From Methanothermococcus okinawensis (GTDB lineage: Archaea; AGJL01; Methanococci; Methanococcales; Methanococcaceae): a DNA stretch of 8,515 bases. Below the pieces are notes generated by a model. That model saw only the letters and a program-made list of their open reading frames with translations, had not been told where the DNA came from and made no database searches. The stretch is taken from the NCBI GenBank assembly GCA_015661555.1, contig DQVW01000086.1, forward strand, positions 1 through 8,515, read 5' to 3'. The first letter of the stretch is position 1. Each line of letters opens with the position of its first letter. Below are positions 1 to 6,991 of the stretch, piece by piece. A program made the position numbers and the translations under genes.

Positions 1-1226
1 TACTCCTTAAGTGCTCTCCTCATCCTTGCAATTGCCTCCTCCCTGTCTCTCCCATAGGTTATCAACTTTGCTATCATGGAGTCGTAGTAGGGAGGTATCT
101 CTGCTCCACTGCAGACCCCACTGTCTATTCTAACTCCAGGTCCCCCTGGAGATCTGTAGTACTTTATCCTCCCTGGAGAGGGTACAAACTCCCTAAGTGG
201 ATCCTCTGCATTTATCCTACACTCTATTGCATGCCCCCTTATCTCTATATCCTCCTGTTTATAGGGGAGTTCCTCCCCATAGGCTATCTTAATCTGTTCC
301 TTCACAATATCTATACCTGTAACTATCTCAGTTATTGGGTGTTCCACCTGGATCCTTGTATTCATCTCCAGGAAGTAGAAATTTCCGTCGTAGTAGAGAA
401 ACTCCACAGTACCTGCATTACAGTAGTCTATAGCCTTTGCCGCCCTCACTGCAGCCTCTCCCATCTCCCTCCTTAAATCCTCGGTCATAATAGGTGAAGG
501 TGCCTCCTCGATTAACTTCTGATGTCTCCTCTGAATGGAGCACTCCCTCTCTCCAAGGTAGATGGTATTTCCATACTTATCTGCCAGTATCTGTATCTCT
601 ATATGTCTAGGCCTCTCCAGGTACTTCTCTATGAATATTGTGGGGTCTCCAAAGGCACTCTTTGCTATGGACTGGGTTGACTCTATAACCTCTTTTAACT
701 CCTCCTCGTTGTAGGCTACCCCCATTCCTATACCCCCACCCCCAGCGGAGGCCTTCACCACCACTGGATAACCTATCTCCCTGGCAATTGCCAATGCCTC
801 CTCTATATCCTCCACTGGTCCATCTGAGCCAGGGAGTACTGGCACCCCAGCCTTCTTCATAATCCTCTTGGCGTTTATCTTACTACCCATGGCCTCTATG
901 GCCTTGGCAGGAGGCCCTATAAAGACGATTCCATTCTCCTCACAGGCCCTGGCAAATTCTGGATTCTCTGCAAGGAAACCGTAGCCAGGGTGTATCGCCT
1001 CGGCACCACTTTTCTTCGCCACCTTTATTATCCTCTCTATATTTAGATAGCTCTTAGAGGCCTGGGGAGGTCCTATACAGTAACTCTCATCTGCCAGGGA
1101 GGTAAAGAGGGCATGCTCATCTGCCTGGGAGTATACTGCAACGGTCTTTATATCTAGCTCCTGGCAGGCCCTTATAATTCTAACTGCAATCTCCCCCCTG
1201 TTAGCTATAAGTATCTTCTTGAACAT
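1..1226 (-). CDS. pycA: Pyruvate carboxylase subunit A (biotin carboxylase), 3' end cut by window edge
   Basis: Biotin carboxylase subunit of the archaeal two-subunit pyruvate carboxylase. It uses ATP and bicarbonate to carboxylate the biotin carried on PycB. Reading the minus strand from the ATG at 1226 gives 408 open codons to the window edge; the family is about 500 residues, so roughly the last 90 are missing. Visible in order: an N-terminal MFKKILIANRGEIAVRI segment, HPGYGFLAEN (79-88), the glycine-rich ATP loop AGGGGIGMG (161-169), H208 in ERPRHIE, K237 in RRHQKL, the metal and active-site segment EMNTRIQVEHP (287-297) and R337 in ECRINAED. These match E. coli AccC numbering within one residue, so the catalytic set looks intact. 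The gene lies 10 bp downstream of pycB on the same strand, so co-transcription is likely; the sequence before the ATG (agggataggc) is only a weak ribosome site. A plain AccC role in acetyl-CoA carboxylase is less likely because the partner gene is PycB. Confidence 0.95.
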   Translation of the reverse strand, partial: MFKKILIANRGEIAVRIIRACQELDIKTVAVYSQADEHALFTSLADESYCIGPPQASKSYLNIERIIKVAKKSGAEAIHPGYGFLAENPEFARACEENGIVFIGPPAKAIEAMGSKINAKRIMKKAGVPVLPGSDGPVEDIEEALAIAREIGYPVVVKASAGGGGIGMGVAYNEEELKEVIESTQSIAKSAFGDPTIFIEKYLERPRHIEIQILADKYGNTIYLGERECSIQRRHQKLIEEAPSPIMTEDLRREMGEAAVRAAKAIDYCNAGTVEFLYYDGNFYFLEMNTRIQVEHPITEIVTGIDIVKEQIKIAYGEELPYKQEDIEIRGHAIECRINAEDPLREFVPSPGRIKYYRSPGGPGVRIDSGVCSGAEIPPYYDSMIAKLITYGRDREEAIARMRRALKE

Positions 1227-1236
1227 GCCTATCCCT

Positions 1237-2940
1237 TTATCTTATTATCATGAGGATATCTCCAGCGTTGACAGTCTGACCTTCATGGACAAGGATCTTC
1301 TCCACCTTTCCATCTACAGGGCTCTCAACAGGGTTCTCCATCTTCATAGCCTCCAGTATAAGTATAACATCCCCCTTCTTTACTATGTCCCCCTCCTTCA
1401 CCTTTATCTTCGTAACCATACCCCTTAGAGGAGAGGTTACTGCACCCTCTGTCTCTACAGTGATCTCCTCCTTTTTCTTCTTTAGTTCAGTTCCATACCT
1501 AGGTTTAATCTTAACCTCGTAGGCCTCACCATCTACCTCTATGATGTACTCAGTAGGTATCTCAAGGAATTTAGATATCTCCTTCTCCTCTGGAATAGGC
1601 TCAGGCTCTAACTCTCCTCTCAGGAACTTAAGGGCTATATGTGGATAGAGGGCGTAGGTCAGTATATCTTCCTCCTTGGATACAATACCCTTCTCCTCAG
1701 CCTCCCTCTTAAACTTCTCGTACTCAGGTTCAAGGAGATCTGCAGGTCTACAGGTGATAGGTTTCTCACCCTCTCCAAGGGCTCTCCTCATAAGTTCCTT
1801 ACTTACTGGAGCAGGTGGCCTTCCATACAATCCCTTTACATAGTTTATTACCTCGTTAGTTATAATCTTATACCTCTCCCCTGTAAGCACGTTCATAACA
1901 GCCTGGGTACCTACCATCTGGGATACAGGAGTTACAAGGGGTGGATAACCTAGATCTGCCCTAACCCTTGGCACCTCCTCCAGTACCTCCTCAAATTTAT
2001 CCAGAGCCCCCTGCTCCTTCAACTGGGATATAAGGTTTGAGAGCATACCTCCAGGGATCTGGTATATAAGTACCCTTGCATCCACCCTCTCTGCTCTAGG
2101 ATCTATGAAGTACTTGTACTTCTCCCTGATCTTGTCAAAGTACTCCCTGATCTCGTTTAAAAGTTCTAGGTCCAACTTTGGATCGTAGGGGGTACCTTTA
2201 AGTGCAGCAACTACACTCTCCACAGGTGGAAGGGAGGTACCCATGGAAAGTGGGGAGATGGCACAGTCTACTACATCCACTCCTGCCTCAATTGCAGCCA
2301 TGTAGGTAAGGGGTGCTATACCACTGGTACAGTGGCTGTGGAGGTGTATAGGTAGGGAGACCTCCTCCTTCAACCTCTTTATAAGTTCCTTTGCATCGTA
2401 GGGTAGAAGTAACCCTGCCATGTCCTTTATACCTATGGAGTCACAGCCAAGTTCCTCAAGTTTCTTTGCCATCTCTACAAATTGATCTATGGTGTGCACA
2501 GGACTTACTGTGTAACATATATCTCCCTGGACATGGGCACCTAGTCTCTTTGCAACCTTTATGGAGAACTCCATGTTTCTAACATCGTTTAGGGCGTCAA
2601 ATATCCTGAAGATATCGATACCGTTCTCATAGGCCTTCTCTATAAACTTCTCCACAATATCATCTGGATAGTGCCTGTACCCCACAAGGTTCTGCCCCCT
2701 TAACAACATCTTAAGAGGTGTATTCTGCACCCTCTTTCTAATTATTCTCAACCTCTCCCAGGGGTCTTCATTGAGGTATCTTATACAGGCGTCGAAGGTG
2801 GCACCACCCCAAACCTCTAGGGAGTAGAAACCTACCTCATCCATCTTTTCCAGTATAGGTACCATATCTTCAGTTCTCATCCTAGTGGCCATTAGGGATT
2901 GATTTCCATCCCTTAGGGTAACATCTGTTATCTTCACCAT
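1237..2940 (-). CDS. pycB: Pyruvate carboxylase subunit B (carboxyltransferase plus biotin carrier)
   Basis: A 567-residue subunit that moves the carboxyl group from biotin to pyruvate, giving oxaloacetate for the partial reductive TCA pathway. The carboxyltransferase barrel begins at once: TLRDGNQS holds the metal-binding D11, K172 in IKDMAG is the expected carboxylated lysine, and H201 and H203 in HLHSHCTSG are metal ligands. Spacing of these residues matches OadA-type enzymes (D17, K178, H207, H209). QIPGGMLSNL (294-303) opens the conserved PYC/OADA region. A charged linker (about 484-500) leads to the biotinyl domain, where EAMKM (530-534) places the biotinylated lysine at K533, 34 residues from the end as is usual. 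I start at ATG 2940 because MVKITDVTLRDGN is the family N-terminus and a purine-rich GGGGGAG lies just upstream; an in-frame ATG at 2997 would add 19 unlike residues. Often annotated as oxaloacetate decarboxylase alpha; the adjacent pycA and the absence of beta/gamma membrane subunits here favour pyruvate carboxylase. Confidence 0.96.
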   Translation of the reverse strand: MVKITDVTLRDGNQSLMATRMRTEDMVPILEKMDEVGFYSLEVWGGATFDACIRYLNEDPWERLRIIRKRVQNTPLKMLLRGQNLVGYRHYPDDIVEKFIEKAYENGIDIFRIFDALNDVRNMEFSIKVAKRLGAHVQGDICYTVSPVHTIDQFVEMAKKLEELGCDSIGIKDMAGLLLPYDAKELIKRLKEEVSLPIHLHSHCTSGIAPLTYMAAIEAGVDVVDCAISPLSMGTSLPPVESVVAALKGTPYDPKLDLELLNEIREYFDKIREKYKYFIDPRAERVDARVLIYQIPGGMLSNLISQLKEQGALDKFEEVLEEVPRVRADLGYPPLVTPVSQMVGTQAVMNVLTGERYKIITNEVINYVKGLYGRPPAPVSKELMRRALGEGEKPITCRPADLLEPEYEKFKREAEEKGIVSKEEDILTYALYPHIALKFLRGELEPEPIPEEKEISKFLEIPTEYIIEVDGEAYEVKIKPRYGTELKKKKEEITVETEGAVTSPLRGMVTKIKVKEGDIVKKGDVILILEAMKMENPVESPVDGKVEKILVHEGQTVNAGDILMIIR

Positions 2941-2951
2941 ATCTCTCCCCC
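2941..2951 (-). promoter_or_regulatory. Probable ribosome binding site of pycB
   Basis: The minus strand reads gggggagagat directly before the ATG at 2940. The GGGGGAG core sits 4 bases from the start codon. It supports this ATG over the upstream in-frame one at 2997, although it only partly matches the archaeal consensus GGAGGTGAT. Confidence 0.5.
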
Positions 2952-2994
2952 TTTTAAAAATAGTAGAAAAATAAAAAGAGTCGTTTATGCCAAA

Positions 2995-3003
2995 CATATA
3001 CTA
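2995..3003 (-). promoter_or_regulatory. Candidate TATA box for the pycBA operon
   Basis: In the 105-bp divergent gap the minus strand contains tagtatatg. A TATA element centred near 2999 would place transcription start around 2973, leaving a leader of about 33 bases that contains the pycB ribosome site. An alternative T-rich stretch closer to the gene (around 2972) would start transcription inside the ribosome site and is less likely. By-eye assignment without transcript data. Confidence 0.3.
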
Positions 3004-3016
3004 TGGTACTAGGGAC

Positions 3017-3025
3017 TATTTAAAC
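3017..3025 (+). promoter_or_regulatory. Candidate TATA box for the permease gene
   Basis: The sequence tatttaaac lies about 25 bases before the ATG at 3046. With the usual archaeal TATA-to-start distance, transcription would begin at or within a base or two of that ATG, which fits the lack of a Shine-Dalgarno sequence there. A second AT-rich element further upstream (acatatacta, near 2998) could instead give a leader of about 22 bases. Confidence 0.3.
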
Positions 3026-3045
3026 TTTATACTACAGGGCTTAGA

Positions 3046-3852
3046 ATGGTCAAAATAATAATAATTTTAATACTGCTGGGAGTAGTTGTTGGATTCATCA
3101 GTGGATTGCTAGGTGTTGGAGGGGGATTTATACTGGTACCTGTATTTACCACATTATTTTCCCTTACAGGCCTACCTTTTGACACCTCTATAAAGATGGC
3201 TGTTGGAACTAGCCTACTTACAGTGTTTTTAACCTCCATAGTAAGTGCCTATAAGCACCACCTAAGAGAGAATACCCTGTGGAGATGTGCCCTAGTTCTA
3301 GGGATCTTTGGAACTATAGGGGCACTGATAGGTTTAAAGATCTCCATGGAGTATTTAAGTGGAGAACTACATAGGAGGTTATTTGCCATCCTCCTAATTC
3401 TTATCTCCATCTACGGCATATACCTTGGAGAGAAGGACCTGGACAACTGGGAGGATATACCCTCCAATCTCCACTATAGAAAATTACCAGTTATAGGTAT
3501 CACTGTAGGTGTTGTCTCCTCCCTCTTTGGTATAGGTGGGGGAATATTAACTGTACCTCTCCTGGTGCATCTCTTTAAACTTCCAGTAAGGATGGCCATC
3601 GGTACCTCCTGTGCCATGATGTTGCTAACATCCCTCACAGGTATTGTAGGTTATATGTTACAACCCTGTCCCCTCTATCAACATCTCTTTAACATAGGAT
3701 ATGTATCCCTGATATTTGGATCTGTAGTAGGTCTTGTTGCCATGGTATCCTCCAAATACGGGGCTTTACTGGCTTACAAATTAAGATCTAAAACATTGAA
3801 GAATATCCTCTACCTTCTACTTATGCTAGTTGGGATAAGGTTACTCTGTTAA
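3046..3852 (+). CDS. TauE/SafE family membrane permease
   Basis: A 268-residue, strongly hydrophobic protein of the TauE/SafE (DUF81-type) permease family, acting in the cytoplasmic membrane. The internal duplication typical of the family is plain: GFISGLLGVGGGFILVP (16-32) followed by MAVGTSLLT (51-59), and again GVVSSLFGIGGGILTVP (155-171) followed by MAIGTSCAM (183-191). About eight membrane segments can be drawn, near residues 4-34, 50-68, 80-98, 110-128, 147-175, 183-203, 215-234 and 251-267. Family members export or import sulfite, sulfonates, sulfoacetate and other organic anions; nothing in the sequence fixes the substrate here. The ATG at 3046 is the only usable start, since an in-frame TAG lies at 3010-3012 with no ATG, GTG or TTG between. 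No convincing ribosome site precedes it, which suggests a leaderless message. It is followed after 20 bp by the PP-loop gene, the first hint of a link to sulfur chemistry. Family call is firm; function is open. Confidence 0.9.
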   Translation: MVKIIIILILLGVVVGFISGLLGVGGGFILVPVFTTLFSLTGLPFDTSIKMAVGTSLLTVFLTSIVSAYKHHLRENTLWRCALVLGIFGTIGALIGLKISMEYLSGELHRRLFAILLILISIYGIYLGEKDLDNWEDIPSNLHYRKLPVIGITVGVVSSLFGIGGGILTVPLLVHLFKLPVRMAIGTSCAMMLLTSLTGIVGYMLQPCPLYQHLFNIGYVSLIFGSVVGLVAMVSSKYGALLAYKLRSKTLKNILYLLLMLVGIRLLC

Positions 3853-3862
3853 AAAGTTGAGA

Positions 3863-3869
3863 AGGTGAG
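3863..3869 (+). promoter_or_regulatory. Ribosome binding site deciding the GTG start at 3873
   Basis: The sequence aggtgag contains the GGTGA core of the archaeal Shine-Dalgarno and ends 3 bases before GTG at 3873. It lies in the 20-bp gap after the permease stop and supports the GTG start and co-transcription. Confidence 0.65.
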
Positions 3870-3872
3870 CCT

Positions 3873-5330
3873 GTGAAACACTTCCTTGGGAAGATACATC
3901 TAAGGTGGTGCAGGGAGTGCAACCTCCCAGTGTTAGATGAGAGTTGCAATATATGTAAGGGGAGAACTGCCCAGGTAAAGATAACTCCTCCAGGAGATGT
4001 TAGACCTGCATTTCCAAAGGATATAGAGATGATAGATAACATCTTAAGGGAGCAATTTGGTGTGAAAGAGGATATATTCAAAAATAAGTTGGTACTGCTG
4101 AACAGGGCTCCTGGTATAGACTATATGAAGGAGATTATCTTAGATGGTGAGGTCTTTGCCATCTTGAAGTATGACATTGACAGGGGTAAATGGTCCCTAC
4201 TGCCCACTGTGGAGGGGGCACGTAAGATAGTAAATGCTGGGGGTTTTAAGAAGATAGTTGGGATCAGGGAGGATGTTGTACCCTATATACTTGAGAGGCA
4301 TGCCTCAGTTTTAAGACCTGGAGTGGCATACCTCTCCCAAGGTATTGAGAGAGGGGATGAAGTTATTGTAGTAGTTGTGGAGGGGGATACTGAGAGATTT
4401 AAAGATATCCAGGTTATAGGTGTGGGAAAGGCGAGGATGGATTATAGGGAGGTGATGGAGAGGGATAAGGGAATGGTAGTTAAGATAAGACATGCTGAAG
4501 CTCCAAGGGAGGCCACCTATCTCAGGGAGACGGGGGATTTTAAAACCTCCATAGAGAGAACGATCCAGGCCAATGAACATGTTATTGAAAAGTACGAGAG
4601 GGAGGCTCTAGGATTTATAAAAAATACGGTGGAGAGGATAAAAAAGCCTGCTGTTATAGCATACTCTGGGGGTAAGGACAGTCTTACAGTGCTCCTTTTA
4701 TCCATGAAGGCTCTGAGGGAGAAAGGTGTTAAATTCGATGTAATCTTTGTAGACACTGGGTTGGAGTTACCTGAGACCTTGGAAAATGTGGAGGAGGTGG
4801 AGAGGAGATATAACTTGGAGATTATTAAATTAAGAGCTGAAGACTTCTGGGAGAAACTTAAGGAGTACGGCCCTCCTGGCAGGGACTACAGGTGGTGTAG
4901 TAAGGTATGTAAGATGAAGCCTGTTGAGAAATTTATCAGGAGTAGATATAGGGAGGGCTGTTTAACCTTTGTAGGGGTGAGGAAGTATGAATCTATAAAC
5001 CGCTCAAAGAGACCACGTATCTGGAGAAGTAGAGATGTAAAGGGGCAGGTACAGTGTGCTCCTATACTGCACTGGTCGGCGATGCACGTATGGCTCTACC
5101 TCTTTAAAAATAAAGCTCCTTACAACAAAGTATACGAGTTAGGGTTTGACAGGGTTGGGTGCTACATCTGTCCAGCTATGGATCTTGGAGAGATTGAGTT
5201 GATGAAGAGATACTACCCTCAACTATGGGAGAGGTGGGAGAGGTATTTAAGAGAGTACGCCAAGAAGAACAACTTAGACGAGGACTGGATTAGGGGAGGT
5301 TGGAGATGGAGATATAGAAAAGAGAGGTGA
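3873..5330 (+). CDS. PP-loop / PAPS-reductase-like superfamily protein with zinc ribbon and probable PUA domain
   Basis: A 485-residue protein of the adenine-nucleotide alpha-hydrolase (PP-loop) superfamily, COG0175-like, of a kind seen in methanogens. N-terminal zinc ribbon: CREC and CNIC (C13, C16, C25, C28). Middle part, about 85-205, reads like a PUA-type RNA-binding fold, with GVAYLSQGIERGDEV and VIGVGKARMDY. PP-loop: AYSGGKDSLTVLLL (263-276), followed by FVDTGLELPET (292-302). A second cysteine set follows: C342 and C346 in YRWCSKVCK, C430 and C433 in GCYICPAMDLGE, which could hold an Fe-S cluster. The C-terminus (472-485) is rich in Trp and Arg. Canonical PAPS reductases end with a catalytic ECG(I/L)H; it is absent here, and the SGGKDS loop is the form found in ATP-pyrophosphatase enzymes such as TtcA and DndC. 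I infer a sulfur-transfer or RNA-modification enzyme, but PAPS or APS reduction is not excluded. GTG start chosen from the GGTGA site upstream. It lies between a TauE/SafE permease and ilvD. Confidence 0.85.
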   Translation: MKHFLGKIHLRWCRECNLPVLDESCNICKGRTAQVKITPPGDVRPAFPKDIEMIDNILREQFGVKEDIFKNKLVLLNRAPGIDYMKEIILDGEVFAILKYDIDRGKWSLLPTVEGARKIVNAGGFKKIVGIREDVVPYILERHASVLRPGVAYLSQGIERGDEVIVVVVEGDTERFKDIQVIGVGKARMDYREVMERDKGMVVKIRHAEAPREATYLRETGDFKTSIERTIQANEHVIEKYEREALGFIKNTVERIKKPAVIAYSGGKDSLTVLLLSMKALREKGVKFDVIFVDTGLELPETLENVEEVERRYNLEIIKLRAEDFWEKLKEYGPPGRDYRWCSKVCKMKPVEKFIRSRYREGCLTFVGVRKYESINRSKRPRIWRSRDVKGQVQCAPILHWSAMHVWLYLFKNKAPYNKVYELGFDRVGCYICPAMDLGEIELMKRYYPQLWERWERYLREYAKKNNLDEDWIRGGWRWRYRKER

Positions 5331-5331
5331 T
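5324..5331 (+). promoter_or_regulatory. Perfect Shine-Dalgarno of ilvD, overlapping the upstream stop codon
   Basis: GAGGTGAT here is fully complementary to the 3' end of methanogen 16S rRNA (ATCACCTC). It contains the TGA stop (5328-5330) of the preceding gene and ends 4 bases before TTG at 5336. This spacing favours the TTG as the ilvD start and implies translational coupling between the two genes. Confidence 0.75.
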
Positions 5332-5335
5332 AAGA

Positions 5336-6991
5336 TTGATAAGTGATAGAGTTAAAAAGGGGATAAAGAGGGCGCCCCATAGAAGTCTTCTAAAGGCCTG
5401 TGGTTATACAGATGAGGAGATTGACAGACCCTTTATTGGAGTGGTCAACAGTTATACAGAGGTAGTTCCTGGGCATATACATCTCAGGTCCCTTGCAGAG
5501 GCTGTAAAGAAAGGTATATATGCAAATGGAGGTACTGCCTTTGAGTTTAACACCATGGCTATCTGTGACGGTATAGCCATGGGACATGAGGGTATGAAGT
5601 ACTCCCTACCTTCAAGGGAGATCATAGCAGATACCGTAGAGAGTATGGCCAAGGCCCATGGCTTCGACGGGCTGGTACTTCTCCCCTCCTGTGATAAGGT
5701 AGTACCTGGTATGCTGATGGGGGCACTTAGGTTGAACATCCCCTTTGTAGTAGTTACTGGAGGTCCCATGCTTCCAGGGGAGGTCCGTGGGAGGAAATAC
5801 GATCTAATAAGTGTATTTGAAGGGGTGGGAGCCTGTATAGGGGGAAGGATAGATGAGGAGGAGTTGAAGGAGATTGAAGATCACGCCTGTCCTGGACCTG
5901 GAAGTTGTGCAGGACTGTTTACAGCCAACACCATGGCCTGTATAACTGAGGCCCTGGGGCTGTCCCTACCTATGTGTGCCACAACCCACGCCGTAGATGC
6001 CCTGAAGATTAGGATATGTAAGAAAAGTGGGGAGTTAGTGGTAGATCTAGTGAGGAAAAATATAAGACCTACAGATATCCTTACAAAGGAGTCCTTTGAG
6101 AACGCCATAATTGTAGATCTGGCATTGGGAGGTTCTACAAATACAACCCTCCATATACCTGCCATTGCAAGTGAGATAGAGAGGGGACTTATAACCCTAG
6201 ATGACTTTGACAGGTTAAGTGAGGAGATACCTCAAATAGCCTCTATTAGACCTAACGGAGAACACTTTATGTTGGACCTCCATAGGGCCGGTGGCATTCC
6301 TGCAGTGTTAAAGGTACTTGAGGATAAGATAAGGGATGCAAAAACTGTATATGGAAAGACTATAAGGGAGGTCATAAGGGAGGTTAAGTATATAGATCAC
6401 AGTATAATAAGGCCACTAGATAACCCTGTCCATAGGGAGGGGGGTTTAAGGATACTAAGGGGAAATCTCGCTCCAAGGGGTGCTGTAGTCAAGATCAGTG
6501 CCGTAGATCCTAAGATGTATAGACATGAGGGACCTGCAAGGGTATTTGACTCCGAGGAGGAGGCCTTAGAGGCCATACTTGGAGGGGAGATAGAGAAAGG
6601 TGATGTGATAGTTATAAGGTATGAGGGTCCTGCGGGAGGACCTGGAATGAAGGAGATGCTGGCACCAACCTCGGCTATATGTGGTATGGGATTAGATGAC
6701 AAGGTGGCCCTTATAACAGATGGTAGATTCAGTGGGGGAAGTAGGGGTCCCTGTATAGGTCATGTATCTCCAGAGGCGATGGCTGGAGGACCTATTGCCG
6801 TAGTGGAGGAGGGGGACCTCATATCCATAGATATGATAGGTAAGAGTCTCCAGTTGAAGGTACCTGAGGAGGAGATAAGGGAGAGACTTTCAAGGTGGAA
6901 AAAACCAGAACCTAAGGTTAAAAGGGGATACCTGGCAAGGTACTCCAGGCTAGTTACCTCGGCTGATGAGGGAGCTATACTGAAGTTCTAA
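5336..6991 (+). CDS. ilvD: Dihydroxy-acid dehydratase
   Basis: Fe-S dehydratase that turns 2,3-dihydroxy-isovalerate and 2,3-dihydroxy-3-methylvalerate into the 2-keto acids for valine, leucine and isoleucine; cytoplasmic. From TTG 5336 it has 551 residues, usual for the archaeal enzyme. Seen: VVPGHIHL (43-50), ICDGIAMGHEGM (76-87), LPSCDK (116-121), GPGSCAGLFTAN (187-198), ALGGSTNT (263-270), GPAGGPGMKEM (431-441) and DGRFSGGSRGPCIGH (462-476). By family comparison D78, D120, E440 and probably carbamylated K121 bind Mg, and C119 and C191 bind the cluster; the first cysteine of [2Fe-2S] members is glycine here (G46), as in the oxygen-sensitive E. coli type. TTG 5336 is preferred to GTG 5327, which overlaps the previous stop, because a perfect GAGGTGAT lies 4 bases before TTG and MISDRVKKG matches my recollection of the Methanocaldococcus N-terminus. 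Its stop overlaps that of the convergent moaB gene by 4 bases. Confidence 0.96.
   Translation: MISDRVKKGIKRAPHRSLLKACGYTDEEIDRPFIGVVNSYTEVVPGHIHLRSLAEAVKKGIYANGGTAFEFNTMAICDGIAMGHEGMKYSLPSREIIADTVESMAKAHGFDGLVLLPSCDKVVPGMLMGALRLNIPFVVVTGGPMLPGEVRGRKYDLISVFEGVGACIGGRIDEEELKEIEDHACPGPGSCAGLFTANTMACITEALGLSLPMCATTHAVDALKIRICKKSGELVVDLVRKNIRPTDILTKESFENAIIVDLALGGSTNTTLHIPAIASEIERGLITLDDFDRLSEEIPQIASIRPNGEHFMLDLHRAGGIPAVLKVLEDKIRDAKTVYGKTIREVIREVKYIDHSIIRPLDNPVHREGGLRILRGNLAPRGAVVKISAVDPKMYRHEGPARVFDSEEEALEAILGGEIEKGDVIVIRYEGPAGGPGMKEMLAPTSAICGMGLDDKVALITDGRFSGGSRGPCIGHVSPEAMAGGPIAVVEEGDLISIDMIGKSLQLKVPEEEIRERLSRWKKPEPKVKRGYLARYSRLVTSADEGAILKF

Noticed and set aside
231..2582. Several plus-strand open frames (for example 231-476, 1219-1428, 1639-1953, 2391-2582).
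   Set aside because: All lie antisense to pycA or pycB, show no family motif, are low-complexity read-outs of pyrimidine-rich complementary strands and have no ribosome sites.
1237..2940. Sodium-pumping oxaloacetate decarboxylase alpha subunit as the identity of pycB.
   Set aside because: The carboxyltransferase and biotin domains are shared by both, but the adjacent biotin carboxylase gene and the absence of membrane beta/gamma subunits point to pyruvate carboxylase.
2941..2997. N-terminal extension of pycB from an in-frame ATG at 2997.
   Set aside because: The 19 extra residues do not resemble the family N-terminus, and the ATG at 2940 has a purine-rich ribosome site and gives the expected 567 residues.
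5327..5335. GTG start for ilvD with a 4-base overlap of the preceding stop.
   Set aside because: The GTG lies within the perfect Shine-Dalgarno that serves TTG 5336; the shorter N-terminus fits the family.
3821..6702. Minus-strand open frames opposite the PP-loop gene and ilvD.
   Set aside because: They are shadows of genes with complete family motifs; their translations show no recognisable domain.
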